The translations under genes were made by a program, and so were the position numbers. A stretch of DNA of 7,945 nt, taken from contig JAILBP010000137.1 of NCBI GenBank assembly GCA_024680835.1, positions 1 to 7,945 on the forward strand. The letters run 5' to 3'. Positions 1 to 6,396 of the stretch are shown one piece after another; position 1 is the first letter of the stretch; each line of letters starts with the position of its first letter. The stretch comes from RGIG6904 sp024680835 (GTDB lineage Bacteria; Bacillota; Clostridia; Lachnospirales; Lachnospiraceae). The notes below the pieces were generated by a model. The model searched no databases, had not been told where the DNA came from, and saw only the letters and a list, made by a program, of their open reading frames with translations.

Positions 1-2
1 AA

Positions 3-818
3 AGACCTTTTAAGCATTCGGAGTATGAGTTTTTATTGAAACCACGAATGATTCGTATGATGCTGAAGTGCCACAGATCGTGCAGAGATAGAAACGTTTA
101 TTTGTTGTGCGCGGGAGCTTACGTTTCCAAAGATATGAACATAGTTGGCGCGTATCCGGATAAAATGTATTCATGGGGATATTTTCCCTCTTTTTTTGAT
201 TATGGTGAAAACGGACCGGAAAAAGGGAAACATGATATTACGAAAATTCTGTGGTGCGGGAGGTATATTACGTGGAAGCGTCCGATGATGGCGGTGGAAC
301 TTGCCAAACATCTGAAAAAGCATGGCAAGGAATTCAGTTTGACGATGATAGGAAACGGAGAATTAAAAGGTTTCGTAGAGCGTGAGATAAATGCACAAGG
401 ATTGTCTGATAACATAAAAATGCTGGATTCTGTTCCTCATGAAGATATGCATTGCCGGTTTTTGGAATCTGATATCTTTTTTATGACATCGGATCGCAAT
501 GAAGGTTGGGGCGCAGTTTTAAATGAAGCCATGAATGGCGGTTGTATATGCGTGGCGGATCGTATGACCGGAGCAGCACCATGGTTGATAAGGGATGAAG
601 AAAACGGTTTTTTGTATGACGATCCTCAGGAGGCATATAAAAAAATCGACGGGATACTGGAGATGGATGAGTATACTGTCCGAAGGATTCAAAAAAACGC
701 ATATGATACTATAAGAGATGGATGGACACCGAGGCTTGCGGCAGAAAGATTAAAGTCTTTTATAGAGGATCCTGCCGGTTTTGTTTCGCCATCCGGTGGA
801 GTTATGAGAAAACTGTGA
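3..818 (+). CDS. Glycosyltransferase family 4 (GT-B fold), 5'-truncated
   Basis: The reading frame is open from the window edge (first full codon at 3), so the true start lies upstream and the TTG at 36 is probably internal. About 271 residues are visible, covering the end of the N-terminal domain and the whole C-terminal nucleotide-sugar-binding domain. The C-terminal domain has the typical GT4 landmarks: a strand with LWCGRY (near 250-267), the MIGNGEL turn (near 348-365), and the E-x7-E motif with glutamates at codons 501-503 and 525-527 inside a stretch EGWGAVLNEAMNGG. These features bind the sugar nucleotide in retaining GT4 enzymes. There is no signal peptide in the visible part, so a cytoplasmic or membrane-peripheral enzyme is expected. 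The neighbours are further glycosyltransferases and an acyltransferase, which suggests exopolysaccharide, capsule or glycan assembly. Donor and acceptor cannot be told from sequence. Confidence 0.88.
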   Translation, partial: RPFKHSEYEFLLKPRMIRMMLKCHRSCRDRNVYLLCAGAYVSKDMNIVGAYPDKMYSWGYFPSFFDYGENGPEKGKHDITKILWCGRYITWKRPMMAVELAKHLKKHGKEFSLTMIGNGELKGFVEREINAQGLSDNIKMLDSVPHEDMHCRFLESDIFFMTSDRNEGWGAVLNEAMNGGCICVADRMTGAAPWLIRDEENGFLYDDPQEAYKKIDGILEMDEYTVRRIQKNAYDTIRDGWTPRLAAERLKSFIEDPAGFVSPSGGVMRKL

Positions 819-868
819 TGTTTTTTACTTTGTGAGCAAAAGTTAGCTTAAGTGGATAAAGCATAATC

Positions 869-873
869 GGAGG
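869..873 (+). promoter_or_regulatory. Ribosome binding site that selects a GTG start
   Basis: GGAGG lies 10 bases before the GTG at 884. In that frame a TGA stop at 875-877 rules out any start further upstream. The nearby ATG at 874 overlaps the Shine-Dalgarno region and belongs to a different frame. Initiation must therefore be at GTG 884, or at TTG 887 just after it. Confidence 0.6.
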
Positions 874-883
874 ATGACAGCCG

Positions 884-2101
884 GTGTTGGTCTATACTTT
901 GAACTGGGGCGGAAATTACACGGGGAGTATAAGCAGGATTATTCGTGATATCGAGGATTCACTGAAACAGGATGATGTGACCTTTGTGCATTATTATGAG
1001 TCAGGTGAAGCCGGAGATCAAAACTATATCAGGCTTTCGGGATGGACGATGTCGCACTTGTATTATTATTGGGCGCATATTACCGGAAATCGTTACGGAA
1101 CAGGTCTTATACCGGCAAAGAAATTTATAAAAGCAGTAGAAAAAGGAAAGCCTGACGCGGTACACATTCATTGCCCGAATGGCTTTGCCATAAATATTTA
1201 TACTGTATTGGAGTACCTGAAAGCTCAAAAAATACCAACGGTAGTGACGAATCATGCGGAGTTTTTTTATACCGGGAACTGCGCACATGCCATTGATTGC
1301 AATCAGTTTGTCCATGGATGCCGCAAGTGCCCGGATCATAAAGTTCATGGAAATAGTATTTTTTTTGACAGAGCTTCATATACTTGGAAACGAATGAAAA
1401 AAACTTTCACAGGATTTGAGAAGCTGATAATGGTCGGTGTTTCTCCGTGGTCGGTTAGCAGGATCGGAATGTCGGACATAACATCGAAGTTGAGGATACA
1501 GCTTGTTGAAAATGGTGTGGACACTTCTGTTTTCAAATATAAAAATGATGGTGATATTTTTGGACTGGATGATGATCGGATGTTGATACTTCATGTGACA
1601 TCCCGTTTTACTCTGGAAGATAACGATCTCAAGGGCGGAAGATATTTTTGGGAACTGGCGTCGGAATTTGCAGAGGATGACCGGTTTTGTTTTATCGTTG
1701 CAGGAGAGTTCCGGATTGACGGAACGGAGATACCGCATAATATGAAATTTCTTGGTGAAATAAATAACACCGAGGAGCTTGCAAGCTTATATAGCCGTTG
1801 CGATCTTACGGTTATAACTAGTAAGAGAGAGACATTTGGAATGACCTGCGCCGAAAGTCTATGCTGCGGGACGCCGGTAGCCGGATTTGTTAATGGCGGG
1901 TCTGATTCGATAGCTGTTGAGGAATATTCGGATTTTGTTGAGTACGGCGATGTGGATGCATTGAAAAAAATAATAAAAAATATGAAAAAGAAAACTTCGC
2001 AGATGGCCTCGGAGGCAGAAAAAGTTGCAGGGAAAAGATATTCGATGAAACAAATGACTGACCGCTATTATGATATTTATAAAGAAGTCATTGCTATGTG
2101 A
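884..2101 (+). CDS. Glycosyltransferase family 4, WcaC-like, with cysteine cluster
   Basis: This 405-residue protein is a complete GT-B glycosyltransferase, starting at GTG. The N-terminal domain opens with LVYTLNWGG and contains VHIHCPNG (residues 93-100), as in enzymes that read 'DVVHLHN.HG'. Residues 122-150 correspond to the family segment usually reading LHDCWAFTGHC...GC..CP: here it is TNHAEFFYTGNC followed by C139, C146 and C149, so four cysteines (133, 139, 146, 149) remain while the usual HDC cysteine is absent. The C-terminal domain has the donor-site E-x7-E motif (E316 and E324, in ETFGMTCAE) followed by SLCCGTPVAGF. WcaC-like enzymes act in colanic acid and related exopolysaccharide assembly. 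The exact sugar is unknown. It begins 65 bases after the upstream glycosyltransferase and precedes an acyltransferase gene, probably in one transcript. Confidence 0.9.
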   Translation: MLVYTLNWGGNYTGSISRIIRDIEDSLKQDDVTFVHYYESGEAGDQNYIRLSGWTMSHLYYYWAHITGNRYGTGLIPAKKFIKAVEKGKPDAVHIHCPNGFAINIYTVLEYLKAQKIPTVVTNHAEFFYTGNCAHAIDCNQFVHGCRKCPDHKVHGNSIFFDRASYTWKRMKKTFTGFEKLIMVGVSPWSVSRIGMSDITSKLRIQLVENGVDTSVFKYKNDGDIFGLDDDRMLILHVTSRFTLEDNDLKGGRYFWELASEFAEDDRFCFIVAGEFRIDGTEIPHNMKFLGEINNTEELASLYSRCDLTVITSKRETFGMTCAESLCCGTPVAGFVNGGSDSIAVEEYSDFVEYGDVDALKKIIKNMKKKTSQMASEAEKVAGKRYSMKQMTDRYYDIYKEVIAM

Positions 2102-2131
2102 TAAAAAGGAAAGAGTATTGTTTGCTGCAAT

Positions 2132-2138
2132 GAGGAGG
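2132..2138 (+). promoter_or_regulatory. Ribosome binding site deciding ATG over GTG start
   Basis: GAGGAGG ends 5 bases before the ATG at 2144 but only 2 bases before the adjoining in-frame GTG at 2141. The spacing favours ATG 2144 as the start of the acyltransferase. Confidence 0.6.
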
Positions 2139-2143
2139 CTGTG

Positions 2144-3199
2144 ATGGATACCCAAACTCAACAAAAAACAGACAGAAAAGCATACCTTGATTACCTCCGA
2201 ATCCTTGCAACATTTGCGGTTATATTCCTTCATGTTTCGGGATCTGCAAAAGGTGAAGCGGATGTAAACACATTTTATTGGCAGGTGCTGAATTTTTTGG
2301 AGGGTTCTGTCCGGTGGGGCGTACCGGTTTTTGTTATGATAAGCGGTGCTCTGTTCCTAAACAGGGAGATACCTGTAAAAAAGGTTTACACAAGCTATGT
2401 GCTAAGAATGGTTGTAGCTTTTTTTGTATGGTCTTTTATATATGCCGTCATACGAAAAGGAACCATATATGAGAAACTGGAGCTGTTTTTGTGCGGGGAG
2501 TTTCATATGTGGTTTATTCCCATGATCACAGGGATTTATATTTGCTTACCGTTTGTTAAACCGCTGGTGTCCAAAGAGAAGACAATTAAGTATTTCATGT
2601 TGATTTCATTTATCTTTGTTTTTGTAATACCGGAAATCATAAGACTGATCTCTGATTTTGGCGGAGAGCTATCAACGACGCTGGCCGGTGACTTGGGAAA
2701 AACCATAGATAATATGAATATGGGCAAGCTGGTCGGTTATATGTCCATTTTTGTTCTGGGGTTTTATCTGGATAAGCTTGATATGAGTGGATATAAGTGT
2801 ATCGTGATCTATCTGCTGGGAGCATCGGGCTTTTTATTCACGATAATGCTTACAGCGATGGTTTCGCTAAAGACACAGCAGAGTTCAAACGACTATTTTG
2901 GATATCATACGGTGAATGTTTTATTTGAAGCGGTGTTGATTTTTGTACTGCTGAAAAAAACATGCTTGAAAAACGAGCGGATCAACGCATTAGTGGCAAG
3001 GATATCGAAGTGTTGTTTTGGAATATATCTTGTCCACCCACTTTCGTGGGCACTTGTTCGTAAGATATACTTGATTAGCGGAGTGTCGTCGGATGCTGTT
3101 GTCTATGTGTTTATCACATCCGTATCTGTGTTTTTGATATCTCTTTTCGTGTCGTGGATACTCAATTTTATACCATACGTTGGCAGATATGTGGTCTAA
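2144..3199 (+). CDS. Membrane acyltransferase, acyltransferase-3 family (O-acetyltransferase-like)
   Basis: The 351-residue protein is very hydrophobic, with roughly ten membrane-spanning segments and a short charged N-terminus. The first segment carries the acyltransferase-3 signature R-x10-H (R19 and H30) inside YLDYLRILATFAVIFLHVSG, where the histidine is required in characterised members such as OafB. Further family landmarks are VPVFVMISGALF (60-71), HMWFIPMITGIY (121-132, compare HLWFI in WecH) and GIYLVHP near residue 298. Length matches single-domain members of about 330-380 residues, and no SGNH domain is fused. Such proteins move acetyl or other acyl groups from the cytoplasm onto glycans. 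Lying between glycosyltransferase genes, this one probably O-acylates the polysaccharide made by the cluster. The acyl group and site are inference only. Confidence 0.88.
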   Translation: MDTQTQQKTDRKAYLDYLRILATFAVIFLHVSGSAKGEADVNTFYWQVLNFLEGSVRWGVPVFVMISGALFLNREIPVKKVYTSYVLRMVVAFFVWSFIYAVIRKGTIYEKLELFLCGEFHMWFIPMITGIYICLPFVKPLVSKEKTIKYFMLISFIFVFVIPEIIRLISDFGGELSTTLAGDLGKTIDNMNMGKLVGYMSIFVLGFYLDKLDMSGYKCIVIYLLGASGFLFTIMLTAMVSLKTQQSSNDYFGYHTVNVLFEAVLIFVLLKKTCLKNERINALVARISKCCFGIYLVHPLSWALVRKIYLISGVSSDAVVYVFITSVSVFLISLFVSWILNFIPYVGRYVV

Positions 3200-3238
3200 A
3201 ATGGGTGATCAATAACGTTTAATAGCTGGTGAGACACT

Positions 3239-4489
3239 ATGAAAGTTTTGTTTTGTGGTTCGGCATTGCCTGAAAGTGCAGAGGTTAAGCTAAAGTATCT
3301 TTCAAATGCCGGTAATAAATTTCAACATAATATGATAAATGCGATTAACGGATTGGACCATGAGGTATTTCTGTGTTCATACGTTGGTATTCCGGTTGAA
3401 AGGGAATACTATGATTCGTTTTCTGTATTATATAAACAACTGGGAGACGGTATTTTTGTATCAAATGATAAAAGTTCTGAGAGTACGCGGCGGTCCGGCG
3501 AGGGCACGGATAACGTAAATGAGCAGGGTAATGGCGTTTGGCCGACGGAGACTTACGTTTTTAAGGGTGATGGAAACCGTATGTCCGGGGCAAATCGCTA
3601 TAAAAAGATATGCAATAGCATCATAAATGAGATCAAACCGGATATTCTGATATGTTACAATCCGATCTATCCGTTCTTTTCGTTGCCGGGTACGGCTGCA
3701 AAAAAGGGTATTGTCAGTATTTTGGTTTTGGCGGATTACGCTACGGCTGACAGCTTTAAGTCTATGATATCGCTACGCTCGATCATCGGAAGAGTCAAAT
3801 CTGCTATGGAGCTCAAATGTATTAGAGGATTTGACAAGGTTGTGGGGCTTTCGGAGAATGTAAGATCATTCTTGAAAAAGGAACAGGGTTTTATCAATAT
3901 AGAAGGTGGAATTGATAGTCAAAAATGGATTGATTTTCCGAAACCTGACATCGCTACTGATAAGATCAGATTTATGTACAGCGGATTGTTTTCAAACCTG
4001 GCCGGTGTGGAGATGGCTATTGAAGCCTTTGAGAAGATCGATTCTTCGGATGTAGAACTCCATATAACCGGAATTGGCGATCTGAAAGATGCAATAATGT
4101 CATATGCATCGAAAGACGAGCGCATTATATTTCATGGAAGACTTGAGTATAATGAGTACATTGACATCTTGAAAAAAAGTCATATTCTGCTCAACCCAAG
4201 AGATATGAGATTTCCGGAAAATCAGTACAATTTTCCGTCAAAAATGCTGGAGTATTTGGCAACAGGGCGTGTAATAGTGTCAACACGTTTTGCCGGATGG
4301 CAAAATTTTTCCGAAAATGCTTTTTTTACGGATTCTACGGCAGGTGATTTTTCTAAAGGTATGAAAAACGCTCTTTTTGAATATGGTCGGGTTTCGAATG
4401 ATGTATATATGGTAAACAGAAAAAAAGCAGTTGATTATGATTGGAAAAAGCAAGCTAAGAGATTGTTGTCGAGTGAGAGCTATATCTGA
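3239..4489 (+). CDS. Divergent glycosyltransferase family 4 enzyme
   Basis: The 416-residue protein starts at ATG 3239 with a modest ribosome binding site (GGTGAG, 3228-3233), 39 bases after the acyltransferase. The N-terminus MKVLFCGSALP is a first Rossmann strand, and KPDILICYNPIYPF (133-146) resembles the acceptor-domain core. The C-terminal donor domain includes IRFMYSGLFSNLAGVEMAIE (243-262), ELHITGIGDL (273-282) and FPSKMLEYLATGRVIVST (332-349). That last stretch corresponds to the 'FPSKLFEYLA.GKPVI' form of the GT4 motif: the second glutamate is E338, but the position eight residues earlier is Y330, so the classical first glutamate of E-x7-E is missing. Residues about 78-117 form a hydrophilic, Gly/Asn/Ser/Glu-rich stretch that looks like an inserted loop. 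Role in the polysaccharide cluster is inferred from context; the substrate is unknown. Confidence 0.82.
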   Translation: MKVLFCGSALPESAEVKLKYLSNAGNKFQHNMINAINGLDHEVFLCSYVGIPVEREYYDSFSVLYKQLGDGIFVSNDKSSESTRRSGEGTDNVNEQGNGVWPTETYVFKGDGNRMSGANRYKKICNSIINEIKPDILICYNPIYPFFSLPGTAAKKGIVSILVLADYATADSFKSMISLRSIIGRVKSAMELKCIRGFDKVVGLSENVRSFLKKEQGFINIEGGIDSQKWIDFPKPDIATDKIRFMYSGLFSNLAGVEMAIEAFEKIDSSDVELHITGIGDLKDAIMSYASKDERIIFHGRLEYNEYIDILKKSHILLNPRDMRFPENQYNFPSKMLEYLATGRVIVSTRFAGWQNFSENAFFTDSTAGDFSKGMKNALFEYGRVSNDVYMVNRKKAVDYDWKKQAKRLLSSESYI

Positions 4490-4651
4490 TAGTTGTAGAC
4501 AGAAAAAAGTAAAGATGACTGTTGAGTCGGATTTTGAAATTTTAAGGAATATTGGTGAGAATTCACTAGATACTGCCTGGCTATAACCGCGTGTTTATCG
4601 TGTTTTGACGGGTGATAGGTGATAATACATATAAGAGAGAGGAAAATAGGT
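4490..4651 (+). other. Intergenic gap before the GT2 gene
   Basis: This 162-base stretch is longer than the other gaps in the cluster. It holds no clear terminator (no GC-rich stem followed by a T tract). A TTGACG at 4605-4610 could be a -35 box, but no well-spaced -10 follows (best is TATAAG at 4630 with a 19-base spacer, overlapping the ribosome binding site region). A 23-codon open frame (4515-4586) is present without a convincing ribosome binding site. The AGAGAGG at 4636-4642 serves the next gene. Confidence 0.5.
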
Positions 4652-5536
4652 ATGACAGATCTGAAAGTTTTGATCCTTACGAAAAATGAAGAGAGTACGC
4701 TTGAAAAATGTGTTTCATCTGTAGCGTCTATCGCAAAAAGAGTGGTAGTAGTTGATTCCTATTCCGACGATAAGACAGAGCTTGTAGCAAAAAAATTGAC
4801 AAACAGTTGAGAAAACACGGGAGTAGACTTGATTTCTATCAAAATACTTGGATCGATTACGCAACCCGGTTTAATTGGGGGGGTGGATAATACAGACATC
4901 GACACGGAATGGGTATTACGGTTGGACGCTGATGAATTTCTGACAAAGGAGTTGCGGTGGGAAATAGGAGAAAAACTTGATTCACTGCCGAACAGAGTTA
5001 CCGGAGTTGAGCTTCGCAGAAGGATAATCTTCATGGGAAGATGGATAAAACATGGCGGGATATACCCAACCATCTTATTGCGGATATTCAGAAAGAATGC
5101 CGGGCGGTGCGAGCAGACCATCATGGATGAACATATAGTGCTTGATCACGGTAAGGTAGTCAGATTCAAGAATGATTTTGTGAATGATGATATAAAGAGC
5201 CTCTCCTGGTGGATAAAAAAACATGACTGGTACGCAGATAGAGAGGTGTTGGACTACCTTCAAAACATAAGCGACATTACTGCCGCAAACGGTGTGAAAA
5301 TGCGTTTGCTTGGTTCACAGCCCGAGAGAAAACGATGGCTTAAGTACAAATTGTATTACCGCATCCCCGGCAGGATACGCGTTTTTTTATATTACCTCTA
5401 CAGAATGTATGTATGCGGTGGATTCCTGGATGGGGTTCCCGGCTTTTATTTCCATTTTTTTCAGGCATATTGGTACAGGATGCTGGTAGATGCTAAGTTA
5501 TATGAGGCTAATTCAAAGAAGGGTTCCGGTTGCTAA
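4652..5536 (+). pseudogene. Glycosyltransferase family 2 (WaaE/KdtX-like) split by two homopolymer frameshifts
   Basis: ATG 4652 follows AGAGAGG by 9 bases. Frame one encodes MTDLKVLILTKNEESTLEKC and VVVVDSYSDDKT, the GT2 N-terminus and first nucleotide-binding aspartate region, then hits a TGA at 4808-4810. Moving back one base at the A7 tract (4789-4795) restores family sequence: KKIDKQLRKHGSRLDFYQ, then NTWIDYATRFNWG. At the G7 tract (4877-4883) a further shift forward by one base leads into VDNTDIDTEWVLRLDADEF, with the metal-binding DAD triad, and on to the stop at 5534-5536. With both indels corrected the product is about 294 residues, a normal length for the family, and includes GRWIKHGGIYP and EQTIMDEHIVLDHGKV. 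Sequence quality throughout argues for a recently broken gene, a slippage-controlled gene or two sequencing errors. An intact enzyme would add a sugar during surface-glycan assembly. Confidence 0.82.
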
Positions 5537-5558
5537 GAAATAAGCGGTTTTCAGGATG

Positions 5559-5579
5559 TTCACAAAAAATTCACAAAAA
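5559..5579 (+). repeat. Tandem TTCACAAAAA repeat upstream of CIRCE
   Basis: TTCACAAAAA occurs at 5559-5568 and again at 5570-5579, an 11-base period that places both copies on the same face of the helix. The repeats end two bases before the CIRCE operator, and the A-rich copies lie about 50-70 bases upstream of the predicted transcription start, where a distal UP-type element or a regulator site could sit. Confidence 0.55.
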
Positions 5580-5581
5580 TA

Positions 5582-5608
5582 TTAGCACTCGCTCTTGACG
5601 AGTGCTAA
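5582..5608 (+). promoter_or_regulatory. CIRCE operator (HrcA binding site)
   Basis: The sequence is TTAGCACTC, nine bases, GAGTGCTAA, a perfect match to the CIRCE consensus with the standard N9 spacer. HrcA represses heat-shock operons through this element in Firmicutes and many other bacteria. Here the spacer and right arm contain the -35 box of the hsp20 promoter, so HrcA binding would block RNA polymerase directly. Confidence 0.97.
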
Positions 5609-5623
5609 TAAACGTGATATTAT
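5595..5623 (+). promoter_or_regulatory. Sigma-A type promoter of hsp20
   Basis: TTGACG (5595-5600), a 17-base spacer and TATTAT (5618-5623) form a near-consensus vegetative promoter. The predicted start is near 5630. The -35 box is embedded in the CIRCE element, so the promoter should be on by default and held down by HrcA. Confidence 0.88.
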
Positions 5624-5629
5624 GTTCAC

Positions 5630-5803
5630 AGTTCAAGGGAGAGAGGATCAAAGATAAGTTACGATAAGTAAGATGATAGATCCAAACGGAACCTGAACAG
5701 CAGAGTTGGACCACAAATGCGACAGGATCTGACAGGATGCAGGAACAGCACTTAAGGATCCTGATACAGCAGTGGAAGATATCACGAAAAGGAGGCATGA
5801 CTT
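5630..5803 (+). other. Long untranslated leader of hsp20 with short repeats
   Basis: From the predicted transcription start to the hsp20 ATG there are about 174 bases without a supported gene. The leader contains GATAAGT twice at a 10-base interval (5653-5659, 5663-5669), GACAGGAT twice at a 10-base interval (5721-5728, 5731-5738), and an imperfect longer repeat (5688-5710 and 5756-5776, sharing CCTGA and ACAGCAG). It ends with AAGGAGG (5789-5795), 8 bases before the ATG. A TCCT at 5759-5762 could pair with AGGA of the ribosome binding site, but this is too short to claim a thermosensor. Confidence 0.5.
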
Positions 5804-6253
5804 ATGTTAGTACCGAGCATCTTTGGAGAGAACTTACTGGATGGATTTTTTGATGACGATTGGATGAGACCGGGCAGAGGCGGAAGACCCGCACCGATCC
5901 CGCACAACCTTGTGATGAAGACTGATATCAAAGAGACTGACGGCGGCTTTGAACTGGCAATCGAGCTTCCGGGATATAAGAAAGACGATGTGCAGGCTGA
6001 GCTTAAGGATGGTTATATGACTATCAGCGCTTCGCAGAAGGAAGAGAAGGACGAAAAGGATGGCGACGGCAAGTACATCCGCAGGGAGCGTTTCTACGGA
6101 AACTGCAGCAGATCCTTCTATGTTGGAGAAAATGTTGACGAGACGGATATCGAGGCAAACTTTGAGAATGGCGTGCTGAAGGTATTTGTTCCGAAGAAAG
6201 AGCCGGTTCCGGAAGTACCGGAGAAAAAACTCATACAGATTACAGGCGAATAA
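5804..6253 (+). CDS. Hsp20/alpha-crystallin small heat-shock protein
   Basis: This 149-residue cytoplasmic protein is a typical bacterial small heat-shock chaperone, which holds unfolding proteins without using ATP and forms large oligomers. The short N-terminal arm (MLVPSIFGENLLDGFFDDDW) is followed by the alpha-crystallin domain at about residues 37-130. Visible landmarks are the start of the domain (MKTDIKETDGGFELAIELPG), the charged loop EEKDEKDGDGKYIRRER, and FENGVLKVFVPK with the conserved G-V-L at 123-125. The C-terminal tail carries the oligomerisation I-x-I motif (I144-Q-I146). The start is supported by AAGGAGG 8 bases upstream. It is a single-gene unit with a CIRCE-controlled promoter and its own terminator, so HrcA heat-shock control is expected. 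Length and domain order are normal for the family. Confidence 0.97.
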   Translation: MLVPSIFGENLLDGFFDDDWMRPGRGGRPAPIPHNLVMKTDIKETDGGFELAIELPGYKKDDVQAELKDGYMTISASQKEEKDEKDGDGKYIRRERFYGNCSRSFYVGENVDETDIEANFENGVLKVFVPKKEPVPEVPEKKLIQITGE

Positions 6254-6270
6254 GCTTGCAGTAATGATGC

Positions 6271-6297
6271 GGGGAGTGCGTATGCACTCCCCTTTTT
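6271..6297 (+). terminator. Intrinsic terminator after hsp20
   Basis: GGGGAGTGC (6271-6279), loop GTAT, and GCACTCCCC (6284-6292) form a perfect 9-base-pair GC-rich stem followed at once by TTTTT (6293-6297). It lies 17 bases after the hsp20 stop and insulates hsp20 from the atp promoter. Confidence 0.95.
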
Positions 6298-6312
6298 GAG
6301 TGCTTTGAATAC

Positions 6313-6341
6313 TTGACAGTACACGCTTAAAGTGCTATCTT
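6313..6341 (+). promoter_or_regulatory. Promoter of the atp operon
   Basis: A consensus TTGACA (6313-6318), a 17-base spacer and TATCTT (6336-6341) preceded by TGC (extended -10, TGn) make a strong sigma-A promoter. It starts 16 bases after the hsp20 terminator, and transcription would begin near 6348, about 49 bases before the atpB ATG. Confidence 0.8.
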
Positions 6342-6396
6342 TCAAAATTAATGGTAAAACTTTTTTCCTATTTATTATGTATAGAGGATAATTCAT

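Noticed and set aside
4515..4586. A 23-codon open frame (MTVESDFEILRNIGENSLDT...) in the gap before the GT2 gene
   Set aside because: It looks peptide-like but has no convincing ribosome binding site, no family match I recognise and could occur by chance.
4605..4635. Possible promoter for the GT2 gene (TTGACG ... TATAAG)
   Set aside because: The spacer is 19 bases and the predicted start would fall in the ribosome binding site, so support is too weak.
5756..5795. RNA thermometer pairing TCCT with the hsp20 ribosome binding site
   Set aside because: Only four base pairs can be seen by eye, and no ROSE or fourU pattern is evident.
5735..5851. Open frame in the hsp20 leader starting at an ATG near 5737 and overlapping the hsp20 start
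   Set aside because: It lacks a good ribosome binding site and overlaps a well-supported gene in another frame.
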